Source: Diphasiastrum complanatum (lineage: Eukaryota > Streptophyta > Lycopodiopsida > Lycopodiales > Lycopodiaceae). Taken from it: 64,000 nucleotides of DNA. The stretch covers positions 28,906,649-28,970,648 of the forward strand of contig CM055100.1 in NCBI GenBank assembly GCA_029204225.1, in the 5' to 3' direction. The notes beneath the pieces are model-generated. The model saw nothing but the letters and a program-made list of their open reading frames with translations, did no database searches and had not been told where the DNA came from. The position numbers and the translations under genes are program-made. The first letter of the stretch is position 1; every line of letters begins with the position of its first letter. Below are positions 15,361 to 27,329 of the stretch, one piece after another.

Positions 15361-16779
15361 CCAGTTTCTAGTTTGTCTCTTTTGGTGTTCGATGACATCT
15401 TAACCATCAAAAAAGATTTTTTTCTCCCTTTATTCACAGGCTTAAATTTTTTAATTATTTGACCGGTACTTTGGCCAAAAAACTATGAATTTTTGAACAT
15501 AAGTCACCTCATAGTTGTCCATACGACAATTGATTTAAAAAAAATTTTATTTCGAGTCAAAAAACGACAATGTAAGTGTTTTAGAATTCCAAAAGGAATT
15601 CGACCACTATGCCGACTTTGAAGGAAGTTCCCTCCTCTCAGAGGAAGCTTTTCCTTCTTAAAATGATCGATCATTTTTCATTCAGGACTTAAATGAATTA
15701 ACGGATTGTAATAGGTTTAGACGAGTATTAAATTTTATTAGTCAGTTGTTTTTTTCTTTAATGGAATTTCATAACCAATCAACTTAACGGGGTTCCGTGG
15801 CTTATACTAGCCGATCCATTCTCGACGAGAAAGATCGGTCAAGATACCGGGAAAAGATATAAAGTCTTCTCCAATTACAAAAACATCCAATTACGTTAGC
15901 CATTTTACTTATGTTAACGCACGAAAACAGCAAAGCATTGTTCATTATGAACCGATGTGCTTGTTAAAATACACTATAGTGACTTGGGCAAATAGAAGTT
16001 CAGTTCAAGAAAGAGTTAATCTAAGAACATATAGGATCATTATATTTTCTTTTCTTTTTCATATATGATTTTCCTCTCTTTTATTGCCATGACAGAGAAG
16101 ATAAACAAAATGAAAACAATTGTTCAAATGAACATGCAACGTGAATTTTATGTGCATCCATCAAAGGGATGTGTCTTTTCAATAAGGTTTTGGATTCATT
16201 ATGTATACAAAATTATGTATTACAAGCTTTATTTGCCCTCGTGGAGTGTTGTGGTGGAGGTTTCTTGGTGTGGGGTTGACCAGCCAAGTTTAGATTTTGC
16301 CTACACATGGGCCATGTTTGAGGAAGAAAAATTGCAAACACAATCAATTTTGAGTTCCAACACGCAAATATTAGTGCATTTGGCCCATTGGTGAATACAT
16401 CAAACTATATGAACAAATCTTTTTGGTGTATGGTCATTTTCTCTTTGATAAATATATCATTTGAAAAAAAATGGATAATGCTTGTACATTTCAATACTAT
16501 AATCTAATGCTTCAAAATTTTGTTGATTTTAGGCACAACACTTGTGAAAGAAACAATTTCAAAATTTAAAAAGACACAAAATACTTTGAAACCTCTATTA
16601 TCATATACTACATCTATATGTAAATAATTTGTACACTTAAGAGTACTTCGCGGACCATTTTTTAAGCCAAGTCATGTAGCGCAGGGGGGAACTCAATTTT
16701 AATAGACAAATTGAAAACAGCGGAAACCCATTTCTAAAAACTTCGATGTGCAAGAATTTTAAATGTAATGCAATAGGCT

Positions 16780-16854
16780 ATGGCGATGGATCGTTATGTG
16801 CAGCTTGAGGAAGCTCTAATAATGGAGCTTTCATGTCGGCAAAACAAGCACTAA
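16780..16854 (+). promoter_or_regulatory. Possible overlapping upstream ORF of murB
   Basis: An ATG at 16780 (followed by GCGATGG) opens a 24-codon frame that ends at 16854, 22 bases inside the murB reading frame, in a different phase. If transcription starts upstream of 16780, ribosomes would meet this start first. The transcript start is not visible, so this is inference only. Confidence 0.25.
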
Positions 16855-19800
16855 TTTCTTCGCTTCGCAGCAGTGACATACTGGAAATGAAAGCTCTAGA
16901 AAGTTTCAGTCTGACACCATCCCTAGGTTATGTTGCAAACCGCTCATTGCATCGACAAACGACTCTCGTATACGAAGCCAAGCTTTCCCTCCTCAATCCT
17001 ATTTTCAAATCCGATCATCGTCCACAGGGCTTTAGGAAGCCTTCTTGGATCTGGAGGTCGAAATTTTCTATCACAGTTGAGAGCAGCAAATGTTCACAGA
17101 ATTTTTGCAGGAGAGCGGTAAAATGTAGTGCTTGTAACAATGGTACGGAGCAGGAATGTGGAGTATTGCAACAAATTCAGACGCTTTGTGGAGGGGAAAT
17201 ATCTGAGGAAGAGTCTGAAGGGCGACCGCAGTTTATTGAGGGGAAGCTGTTGAGCGAAGTGAGCACATGGGGCATTGGAGGCCCCGCAAAGTACTTTATG
17301 GAGGTTCACAGTGAAGCTGAGATGGTTTCTTTAACCAGGTGCATCTCCTTATCATCTAATTTTGAAGCCCTCACACTGATGGTGCTTTCTCGTAATGCTT
17401 CAGCACACATCGATGCTCTGGTTATCACACTGAAGTACTATAGGTGTTTCCTATTCCATATGAAGATCATGTAGAATCCTTTGTAACCAAATTGCCTCGC
17501 ATGCTGCACTTGTAGTAGCTCGGTACTCTTCCCCTATAGATAATAATGCAATGGTAGGTTGTTTTTTTGAACTCCAACATTGACACATAACATGTAGTCG
17601 ATCTTCAATCTTCCACATCTCCAGTCCAATTTGCATCAACATACCCTTGCAACTTTTCATCATCTTGTCTTCCATAAAAGATACCAAACCGTAAAGTACC
17701 TTTAATATATTTGAGTATCTGCTTTGCAGCTTTCCAGTGAATCTAAGTAGGCTTAGCCATAAACTAACTAACCATACTAACAACGCATGCAATATCTGGT
17801 CATGTAGTTGTTAGATAGAGCAAAAACAACAAGTTGTCTATATAACGTTTCATTTACATCTTGATCTTCCTCAGCTTTTGTTAGTTTACACCCACAATCA
17901 TATGGAGTTGAGATAGGGTTTGCATTCTGACATCCCAAATTTTTCAAGAAGTTCATGTGCATACTAGATAGAGAAATACATAGTCCATGTGCTTGTCTCC
18001 ATACCTCAATCCCTAGAAAGTACTATAGTGAACCAAGATTTTTCATATTAAACTCTAATGAGAGATCTTTCTTATAATTCTGAATCAAACTTTGAATAGA
18101 ACCTGTGATGATAAAATCATCAACATACATCACTACAATAATAATAATCTGATCATCTTTTACCATAAAGTGTATGCCCTGCTGTATCTACTACTCTGAA
18201 AACCAAGCTCCTCAAAGTATGTATCAATCCTTGTGTACTATGCCCTGGGTGCTTGCTTAAGTCTTTATAATGCCTTGTCTTCTTGTTTTCTTGTCTGTAT
18301 AAGTCCAACTTGCAAACCTTGTCTTCTTGTCTTGCTACTATGTAACCTTCTGGCTACTCCATATAAACTTCCTCCTCTAGAAAGCCATTTAGGAATGCAC
18401 TCTTAACATCCATTTGGTGGATACCCCGACCAAACAAATAGTGGTCAAGCTTGTAAAAATATTGACTCTTTATTTAATGGAATCCATTTTGCTAAAAAAA
18501 GAACATGGTGGAGTTGTGCAAAGTGAGTTCTTGTGTGCTTTTCTCTTTTGTTCAAGGATGCTCAAGGTGAGCACATTTTAGTGTGCCTATGGATAGGTGG
18601 TAAGCTATCAGTCTGTTTTTGGTTTCTTCAGTAATGTACCTTGTACTTAGTATTATGCTGGATTGTGAGAGTCAAACGGATCAAGACCGATCTCACGTTG
18701 GTTATGAAAGGTCTATACTCATGACTTTTAGGACCATAATATTTTGTCTCCAACAGTGGAATGTAGTTCTGTTGCACATAATATTTTGATGCAGTTAAAT
18801 ACTTAGGAGATAACGTAACAGAGTTCAAGCTGCAAGGTTCGATCTATATTAGCTTTCAGGATCTGGTGTAAAGCCTGTTTAGTTATACTTGATTTTTTTT
18901 CATCTAGATACACTTCCTGTTTTTCCGTATTAGAATAGGGTACTGATTTTCTGTTTTTGGCTTCTTTTGGAATAATTTATGCTTGCTTCATAGATACTTT
19001 AGTACAAGGAATAATTTCTATATACTGAGCTTGAAATTGCAACTAGGCTTTCCATTTGGGGAATGCATGTTGCTTGATGGAAACTGTTTCATGATTTCGG
19101 TAGCTTGTTGCTCTTACATACTTCAAACATCTTTTGAGTGTCAGAGGTTTTTTTAGCAGCTGCTCATCCACAAACTTGATAAATTGAATACAGGTACTGT
19201 AAAAGGCATAATGTACGTATTATTGTCATTGGCAAAGGGTCCAACTGCCTATTTGATGACCTTGGATTTGACGGCTGTGTGATTCTGAATTGCATTGACT
19301 ACGTTGAGAACCCTGAAAGGGGGATGTATCGTGTTGGTAGTGGACATGCTTTTAATCAGTTGGGGGTTCGTTGTTCTAAAGAGGGCTATACTGGACTCGA
19401 GTTTGCCTGTGGTATTCCTGGCACTGTTGGTGGAGCAGTGTACATGAATGCAGGAGCCAATGGGCAAGTGAGTACTACTTAAAAAGCCTTAGAACTCCAT
19501 TTCAGTCACCTTACATCGAAATGTGGCTGCAGCTTTCAGAAATTATACATTTAACAAGCTGGACTTTGTGTGCAAAATGCAACTGACATGTCAAGGTTTG
19601 AACCTTGAATGGATGATTTAAACAGTTTTGTAGTTAATGTGATATTATGTTGTGGAGCAGTTTTTGGTGCTGCATTGTTGTTGAAAACTGCCAGTTCAAG
19701 GACTAATACATTGCTCAACCTTTATAATCTAGCCAGGACCAGGATCAAGTCCAGTCTTCTGATCTTTTGTCAAGATGAATCGCTTATATGGGCTGAAAGT

Positions 19801-20110
19801 TGCAGGATACAGCACACGTTTTAAAGTCTGTGGAGATTCTCACAGTAAAGGGGGAAAGGATTGTGTTGCTGAAAGAAAAAGGTGACCTCAAATATAGTTA
19901 TCGAAGGTCACCCTTTCAAATGATGCAGAACTTTGGTGCTGTTACTGCTGCCACATTTGAACTTGTTTACAATCCTGAATCTAAACAGAGGCATATAGAT
20001 TTGTTAAGAAGGTGAGTGCAGCTCCTAGTTTAGTGCCATTGTTCAGTTGAAATTCAAGTCGGCTGCCAGGGACTGATAACCAATGCAAAGTTTTATGTGT
20101 GTGTGTGTGT

Positions 20111-20191
<81 letters not shown>

Positions 20192-20507
20192 TTTGAACTT
20201 TTATGATTTTCAGATATCTTCCAGGCGGAAGGAGAACCAGCCATTAACAGAGAAAAGTGCTGGGTGTGTTTTCCGGAATCCAAGTAATGCACAATATTCA
20301 GCTGGGGCCCTCATTGACCAGGCAGGTCTGAAAGGATTTTCGATAGGTGATGCAAAGGTCTCAGAATTGCATGCAAATTTTCTAGTTAATTCAGGAAAAT
20401 GCAATGCAGCTGATATGCTTTCCCTGATTGCTATGATCAAGGAGCAAGTCCAATCTCAGTTTGATATTGAGTTGCAGGAGGAAATAAAGTTTATTCCTTA
20501 CAGCTGA
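16833..20507 (+). CDS. murB: UDP-N-acetylenolpyruvoylglucosamine reductase (MurB), plastid-targeted
   Basis: Reduces UDP-GlcNAc-enolpyruvate to UDP-MurNAc with NADPH and FAD, the second committed step of peptidoglycan precursor synthesis; in plants it would act in the plastid. Exons: 16833-17338, 19194-19467, 19806-20011, 20225-20507 (422 codons, phases agree, all introns GT-AG). Residues 1 to about 110 look like a transit peptide (Ser/Arg/Lys-rich, few acids). FAD-domain motifs: TWGIGGPAKYF (145-155), GKGSN (182-186), GIPGTVGGAVYMNAGANG (242-259). Active-site region: SYRRSPFQ (291-298), SAGCVFRNP (340-348), C-terminal EEIKF (414-418). The Ser that donates a proton in the bacterial enzyme (AGS in the family) is Cys343 here. 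Exon 4 has two candidate acceptors; only the second (after TTCCAG, 20224) keeps frame. Introns exclude bacterial contamination. The first ATG of the frame is used as start. Confidence 0.92.
17339..19193 (+). other. murB intron 1 with Copia insertion
   Basis: A 1.9-kb intron, donor GTGCAT and acceptor ATACAG. Roughly 1 kb of its 5' half is a minus-strand Copia pol relic. The intron is phase 2 and splits an arginine codon (AG|G). Confidence 0.85.
17451..18480 (-). pseudogene. Copia RT-RNase H relic in murB intron 1
   Basis: Read on the minus strand from 18480 downwards: IHQMDVKSAFLNGFLEEEVY and the box MEQPEGYIV (RT palm), then a decayed segment, then NLGCQNANPISTPYDCG and LYRQLV, then WSSKKQPTIALLS and YRATTSAACEAIWLQRI (RNase H). 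Frames are broken throughout and the RT catalytic box is damaged. No LTR is left. It lies antisense to murB, so it should not be translated from the host transcript. Confidence 0.85.
20096..20189 (+). repeat. (GT)n-(GA)n compound microsatellite in murB intron 3
   Basis: About 32 GT units followed by about 14 GA units, ending some 35 bases before the exon 4 acceptor. The run sits where a branch point and pyrimidine tract are expected, which leaves the final intron with a very short pyrimidine tract. Confidence 0.95.
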
Positions 20508-23500
20508 GTACGTCTACACATTTGAATGGACTGTAAACTTCTTGCATTTGCTCCATTATTATGATTTAAGTCATCTGTTGTGCCTGTTGATTGAAGTTGA
20601 TAACCTCTTTTAACATACAGAAACCACAGTACAATGCATGGTGCTCCTTCATGTCTCTCCAGAGTGAATCTGAAGGGTCAGCTCTCCAACATATGCCAGC
20701 TCTATGAATTACATGTAGATGTGAACTGGCAAATAATTCCATGAAATTTTATGGATATGATAATCTGTGATTGTCACAGGAGATGGGTGTAGGTGATTAA
20801 GTTTGTAGATGTTAATCTGTCCAACACCATATATGAACAAGGCAGGGAATTGCCACTTGGGTACATGGTGATTGTTCAATAAGTGAGGCAGTGGAGATTG
20901 AGGTCTTGGAGTGTTACATTGTGCAGTTTTTGTCATACGCTTTTATCAGACAAACTATAGCTACCTTTTGGTGGGCCACCTTTGACGATTCCAATCCAGA
21001 AATTGTTCACTAAAAAGCTGTAGAATACAAATTTACAAGTTTGTCTATTGTTTTCAAAAGCGGCAAGAGCCAAATGGGCTACTATTTATCCTCAAATAAA
21101 GTGAAAGGGTCAAACAAGTACTGGTTTGTTTTTCATGGTTTCACGTATGGACATTTGTAGCTGCTGGCTTTGTGTAGGTGATTCATCTAGGTCACTCTAC
21201 TAGAAGCTAAATTTTCGACTTATTCATGATATGTTTGGATCGGACATGCGCGTCCACGTGGTTTTTGGCATTTTTGTGTCCACGTCCGGCGTGGGGGTCC
21301 CTACCTTAGGTTTGGATTATTAGACAAGAAGTGAATTTTCTTTTGATATAGTCTTTATAACCAAATTTGATCTGCTGAACTAGTCTTGAATCTTGTGATG
21401 AAACCAAAATCTCCCAATCTTGTCACTCATGTATCTCTAGGTTAAAATACTAATCCTCAGCTGTATTTGTAAGACAACAAAGTGACTCAACAACTCAGTC
21501 AGACGATCTCCACAGGCTTTCTATACTTTGGTGTAGATTTGGATGAATAATTTTTTGTTTTGTTTTGTCAAAGTTAGGCAAGCCTACCTTGGGATAGTTC
21601 CTATGTCTATGACAACCTAGTCTTTGTAATTTGGATTGGCCATTACGAGTGGAGTAAGAAGATGCTCATCCCTCCTCTTAGGGCTATTGTGATGTATCAA
21701 TGATCGATCAATTATTCTATGCTCTAGCTATTGTGATGTATCGATGATCGATCAATTATTCTATACATGTTTTTATGGGGACTAGGTTTTGAAAGAGTAT
21801 ATTTATACTCTCATCCCTCCCCTTAGGGCTATTGTGATGTATCAATGATCAATCAATAGTTCTATGCTCTAGCTATATAGTCGTGGACATTGGTTGGGTG
21901 GTTGTTGCCACAACTTGTATTATTGTGTGTTTAGTTTCTTCTCCAAATCTTGGGAGGTGTTAAAGTGCTATTAGAACTACACTTGGAGCTTGAGGAAATG
22001 TATGTGAATTGCTTTGGGCGCTATTGACAATTGTCAAGTTGTTGGGTTCAAGTTAATTGATGAATTGTACTTGACGAGGATCTTCTCCCCACATCTTTAA
22101 CTTTTCAAATTGGTTGCAAGATTTTGTGAGAATATCCGGTTTGGTTCATTCAAGTTGATTTTGGCATCATTATTTGTTGTGTTCAATTAGATGCTATAGA
22201 TTGTGCATGTTGTGTGAATTTGCTAGGAATGATCGAATGGTTAAGCATGAATTCTAACTTATTATAATCTTGTTTTCTTTATTGGTTATTGTTTGACTGA
22301 TTAGCATGCCTAGTATTAGTGTTTGTACCACAAAGGATTTTTTTTCTAGCCACTATGAATAGCATGATAATTATATTGGTTGAAATCTAGTCTTGAATCA
22401 TTCATGGATCTTGTTTGTTCATCGTAATGGAAGCATAAAAAATAAACACTATAATAACCTTGCTAAAGATAGATAACATGCTAAGAAATCGAAAAATGAT
22501 GAACTAAGCTTGTATGTTACAAAATTGAGTTATTGTTATGTGCTTGTGAAATATTTTGGGAACTCAATAAAAATGAGGAAAAGAAAATATACCTCAACTG
22601 TAATTTTGAGAGTCGCCTACAATTTAAAAGCACCAGAAGTTAGAAGAGAACTATTACCAAACACAAAAGAGAAGTCCACCGAAAGCTGCAAAGCAAGGAA
22701 GCCGCTAGGAGGAAGAGCCAAACTAGAGAACCAATCGCCCACAGACAGAGAGTACAACATCCAACGCACAAGGCTACAACAGAAAACACCACATCCATGC
22801 TACCAATCCTAGCTATGGAAGAGAAATTTTCTTACAACGAAGAACAAAGCTCAGGGTGGTTTCAGACTAGTGGCAAGTCCCTATACATGCCATTTGACTT
22901 GCTGCCCATTTTTGAGGTTGCGAGTTGACGGGGGCAATGAACCAACCCCTTTTAAACTTGGCCAAACAAAGGGCGACAATTTGATTGGCCAGTTTGAACT
23001 CCTATGATCATATTGGTCCATTTTTGTAAAGTTACCCCTGGCAACTCAACAAGTTGGGCAATATCCCCAGCTCAAAAAATGGGCTTTAGTTGTCCCTATG
23101 TAGCATGGGTCCAATGCCACCTCATCTGGCACCTGCTACAACTCAAGCTAGGTCTGAAAGGGGGGAAGACCCATTTTTCCTCTCTTGACCAATGGGAGGA
23201 CAACATTTTAGATTTGGGACTTGCCAAACATTGTAATGTGAAATCAGCCTAAGTGTACCAAAATCAATCGAGAACCAAAAAATAGAGAAGAGAACACGAC
23301 GAGCAACAATAATTAGGAGCCATAACTAAGGAAAGAACGAAGGACAAAGAGGAACATAGCAAATCTATGCTACCACCCAAAGTCACGAAAATGAAACCAT
23401 CTTACAAAGAGGAATGAAACAAAGCAAACCACTCCTAACTGAGAAGAAAATCCTAGAAAAACAAGAAACAAGAAAATCCTATGACAACAAAAATAAGAAG

Positions 23501-23522
23501 AAAGGTAATTGAAAGAGGAAGG
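20508..23522. other. Intergenic, no gene recognised
   Basis: The first few hundred bases are probably murB 3' UTR. A set of three related blocks lies at 21,683-21,870. Frames at 22,510-22,812 and 23,004-23,252 have no recognised domain. From 23,260 to 23,520 the sequence is A-rich. Confidence 0.45.
21683..21870 (+). repeat. Three-copy block with ATCGATGATCGATC core
   Basis: A block of about 40 bases, GCTATTGTGATGTATC then RATGATCRATCAAT then TTCTAT, occurs near 21,686, 21,728 and 21,828. The core contains overlapping GATC and ATCGAT palindromes. The first and third copies also share the preceding CATCCCTCC-CTTAGG stretch. Confidence 0.75.
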
Positions 23523-24607
23523 TGTTGAAGTTTATTCTTACTCCTGCTCACCTAATTCTATCTTCTGAGTACTCTTGTACAATGTAAATACTCACTCTCT
23601 ACAACAGTCTACAAAAATGAACTATTATTGGAGATAGCTTGCAGTTTTACACACATATTTGAACAGTCTGCAGAAATACCCGGATATTCGAAGTAGAGCA
23701 ACAAACTGACTCCGATACTCCAAATTCGAATTTCAAGTCAAGCCAACACCATCGGGTCAATATGATCGGCACTGTCGTCACTATTGGCAGTCGACACTGT
23801 CCACTGTCCCCGCACTATCAGCATTGTCAAAGTATTGACACTATCCAATGGTACCACTCAAAATGGAGCTCTTCGTCTGCCGAATCCAAATTAGACTATG
23901 TCACCATTCGAACATGCTACTATATACAGTAACTGTTCATTGTCATGTATGTAGATTGTACAACTTGCACCAAACAATTTAGCATTATCTTGTAAACACG
24001 ACTTCGTGCCTAACACATCAATTCACAAGAACATGTTTGACAAGATCTCTATAACCTTGTATATATATACAATAAATTAGAATAAGGCGATGCTGTGAGA
24101 ATTAGAGTTCAAGTAAAAACTCAATTGTATTAGATTATTTGACTCCTTAGAATCAAATATCACGAGAGAGTGAGAGTAATTCTAGAAGATAGAGAGATTG
24201 TTTTGTTTGTAATAACATAGTAGAATCACAACGCTTAGCGCACAACTACTATGAACCATTATCGCTCACAAGATTCACCTTTTCATGATTTGATCATTGT
24301 ATTATAAGAATTTAATTTATAAGTTCTATTTTTGCTTTACATGCATTAGCATTATTGAATGCTCTCTTATTCTTGTCTCTTTATGTATCTGATATTATCG
24401 CTCCCACTGATTGACGTAGAATATCAGATTCAAAGATTGCATGGCTGTCACAAGTGCCTTTTCGCTCTCTTTATGGTTACCTATCCAAATATTCTACTAA
24501 TCAAACGAATGATCGAAGTAATTGTCTAAATTTCAGTAGTTTGATTCAATCCTTATAGTAATTCATTGTTTTTCTTTTGATTGGGGAGAACACACACAAC
24601 TCCAACA
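23523..24607 (+). repeat. Candidate LTR followed by tRNA-Met-like primer site
   Basis: It opens with TGTTGAAG and closes with CTCCAACA (7 of 8 inverted), and three bases later TGGTATTATAGC resembles the initiator-Met primer site TGGTATCAGAGC with two changes. A purine tract (AAAGAGGAAGG) precedes it. No matching partner LTR was found in the window, so this is a solo or orphan LTR candidate. Confidence 0.4.
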
Positions 24608-25472
24608 AGGTGGTATTATAGCAGGTTCGAATGAACGATTGATATTTTCGAGCCAGAAAGCTTTGTTTGCTTTCGAGCGCGCATCTGCAGAAACCTCAGG
24701 TCACAACTGCCACATAATTGTTTCAGCCGAACAAGACATGAAGATGAATACCTTGACGGTCAAATGTTCGAGGAGCTCAAAGGCGAAGCCGAAGGACGAA
24801 TGAGACACCAAGGTGAAGAAGACTCGAAGACCGAAATGCGGCGGACCTTCATGCTCCAAGTCCAAAGGAAATCAAGAAAGTACCAAGAGGACGTCCTCCT
24901 CCACGGATGATGCTGAAGGCAATCTGAATACCGTTGGAACGTGCTTAATCAGCCGTTCTTGTAATCAGAGATTAAATTAAACCCCTTTCTCTCTCCATCC
25001 ATATAAGCAGATTGAAGATGAGAGAATCAGTTGAACATCAAGTTGGATTGTCAATTTGGTTGAGTGTCAACCTGAGCTAAGCATAGTGTTGCTAAGCCGA
25101 CGTCCAAGAAGTCCGCTAGTAAGCGAGACGATCGGACATTATTCGTGAGAGACATAGCTTCTCTTGTGTCGTCACACCGTGTGGGTTTGTCACAACAGTG
25201 CTGTTACAAAGGATCATTGATAATATAATAGCTTAAATGCACATGAAGTTTAATCTTGAATGATCTCGAATGCTTGAATGTCTAATTGTTGTTTATACAT
25301 GTTTAGCTGTTTATTCTTTATTCTGCACACTGGTTCATCTTTGTCGAATGTTTAAACGAATTATAACATAGGTCAGCAGTGTCTGTTTACACTCTGGAGG
25401 ATTGTAGATCTGATCTAGCAGGCAGTAGCCAGCAGACAAAATCGAATTCCATCTAGGTTTTTTTTTTCACAG

Positions 25473-25484
25473 TGGTATCAGAGC
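25473..25484 (+). promoter_or_regulatory. Copia primer-binding site 1
   Basis: TGGTATCAGAGC, the canonical complement of the plant initiator tRNA-Met 3' end, one base after a ...CACA end. A second perfect copy lies exactly 60 bases downstream. Confidence 0.75.
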
Positions 25485-25532
25485 GACCGAAATTTGTGTC
25501 GCATTGAATTGCTTTGTTTCAGAATTCAACAG

Positions 25533-25544
25533 TGGTATCAGAGC
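25533..25544 (+). promoter_or_regulatory. Copia primer-binding site 2
   Basis: A second perfect TGGTATCAGAGC, one base after TTCAACA. The element's coding relic begins right after it, already in the integrase C-terminal region, so everything from gag to mid-integrase has been lost at this point. Confidence 0.75.
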
Positions 25545-25551
25545 TGTAGAG

Positions 25552-27329
25552 ATTCGTCGAAGAAAGCGAACAAGAGCTTTGGTTAGTTACAAAGGCATCA
25601 ATAGACCACCTATGAGTCTTCGGATGTGTTTGCTATGGCCATGTACCCTCGGACATAAGAAGAAATTCAACCGAATCAGCTCCAAGGCTATATTTCTTGG
25701 ATATCCATCAGATTATAAGGCCTATAAGGTCTTCAATTTAGAATCTGGTAAGGCACTTATTAGCAGAGATGTAGTCTTTCTAGAAGACAAATCTCATGAT
25801 TTCACGATGAAGAAACGTGAATTCATTATCGGTTCAAATGACGAACTATTGACTAGTAATATCATAGACAACTCTATCTTGATACCTTCCACTTCTGCAC
25901 CTTGTCATTCTTTCTTTGATTCAGATCATGATAGACATTTGAATGTTCGAATAGCTGCTCGAATGATGCATCCACAAGAGAGGTATGCACCTCAAGCTTT
26001 CTGGGCAGTAGTTGAGGAGCCACTCACTGTTCATGATGCACTATCGAATGCCAATTCTTATAAGTGGAAAGTACTGATGGATAGTGATTATGATTGACTA
26101 ATTAAGAACCAAATGTGGACTCCTATCAAACCACCAATGAAAAAAAAAATTCATTGATTGTAAATGGGTCTTTAAAAGAAAGTACAATTCTGATGGATCT
26201 ATTTCGAAATGGAAGGCTTTCATAGCTAAAGGCTACTCACAAGTACCAGGTATCGACCATACATAGAACTTTAGTCCTATCATCAAACTTGCATCAATTC
26301 GAATCTTATTGGCAATTGCAGTAGTAGAAGACCTCGAGGTACATCAGATGGATGTACAAACTACATTTCTGAATGGTTTCATCCATGAGGATATCTATAT
26401 GAATTGTCCTATTAAGGGTACATTGTCGAAGGTCAGAAAGATCGAGTCTACGATTCGTAAAGCTCTTTACAAGCTCAAGCAGGCACCAAGATTCTGGTTC
26501 AAACGAATCAACGACTATCTATTGCAGATCGACTTTCATTCGAATGTTGCTGACTCAAATGTCTATAACAAGCGTGAAGGTCAATTATAAATAATTATCG
26601 CACTTTATGTAGATGATTGTCTACATTTAAGCAATTCTAATTCTCTATTAGAGAAGACCAAGTCGAATCTTTCTAAAGGATTCGACATGATAGATCTAGG
26701 ACCAGTTCAGTATGTACTTGGTATTCATATAAGATATTCTTTCTAAGCCAATAGAGGTATTTGCACAATTGTCTGCATTTAAGCAATTCTAATTCTCTAT
26801 TAGAGAAGACCAAGTCCAATCTTTCTAAAGGATTCGTCATGATAGATCTAGGACTCACTATGTACTTGGTATTCAGATAACCAAGAAGATATTCTTTCTA
26901 AGCCAACAGAGATATTTGCACAACATTCTTGAGAAATTAGGCTCAAATCAAAACCAATTGATTCGCCAATGGATTCAAGATTCAAGACCAGTAGGGATAT
27001 GTGTCCTGACTCTGATATGAAGAACTTTTCATACCAATCATTGATTGGTTCATTAATGTACGCAATGGTATGCACCAGACCAGACCTGGCATATACTATT
27101 AGCATACTATCTCTTCTACATTATCTAAACCTCAAGCAGAGCAATCCGACTAAAATCTACAATGACAATGTCAACTACATTCAACTTAATCTCAATCCTA
27201 GATTTTATTCTAGGAAAAAACACATAGAAATTCAATTTCATTTTGTTTGAGAGAAAGTACACTTAAAATGTGTAGAGCTGATTTATTGTTTAACAAATCT
27301 CATGGTAGCCAATAACTTTACAGAAGCTT
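25552..27329 (+). pseudogene. Copia integrase-RT-RNase H relic
   Basis: Integrase C-terminal box: SSKAIFLGYPSDYKAYKVF and ISRDVVFLEDKSHDF. RT: WKVLMDSDYD, then WVFKRKYNSDGSISKWKAF and AKGYSQVPGIDHT, QMDVQTTFLNGFIHEDIYM, ALYKLKQAPRFWFKRI, and the catalytic box ALYVDDCL at about 26,600. A tandem duplication lies at 26,616-26,925. Then MVCTRPDLAYTISILS with an internal deletion into RNase H, ending RKKHIEIQFHFV and VANNFTEA. At least six stops or frame changes make it inactive, though the RT YVDD box is intact. Confidence 0.85.
26616..26925 (+). repeat. Tandem duplication inside Copia RT
   Basis: Two adjacent copies of about 150 bases, both starting near TTGTCT.CATTTAAGCAATTC and running through GATAGATCTAGGAC to ATTTGCACAA. 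They differ by a few substitutions and by a small indel around CAGTTCAGTATG. It duplicates the RT segment just after the YVDD box. Confidence 0.85.

Noticed and set aside
16833-20507. Bacterial contamination as the source of murB
   Set aside because: Four exons with GT-AG introns, a transit-peptide-like N-terminus and flanking plant retroelements.
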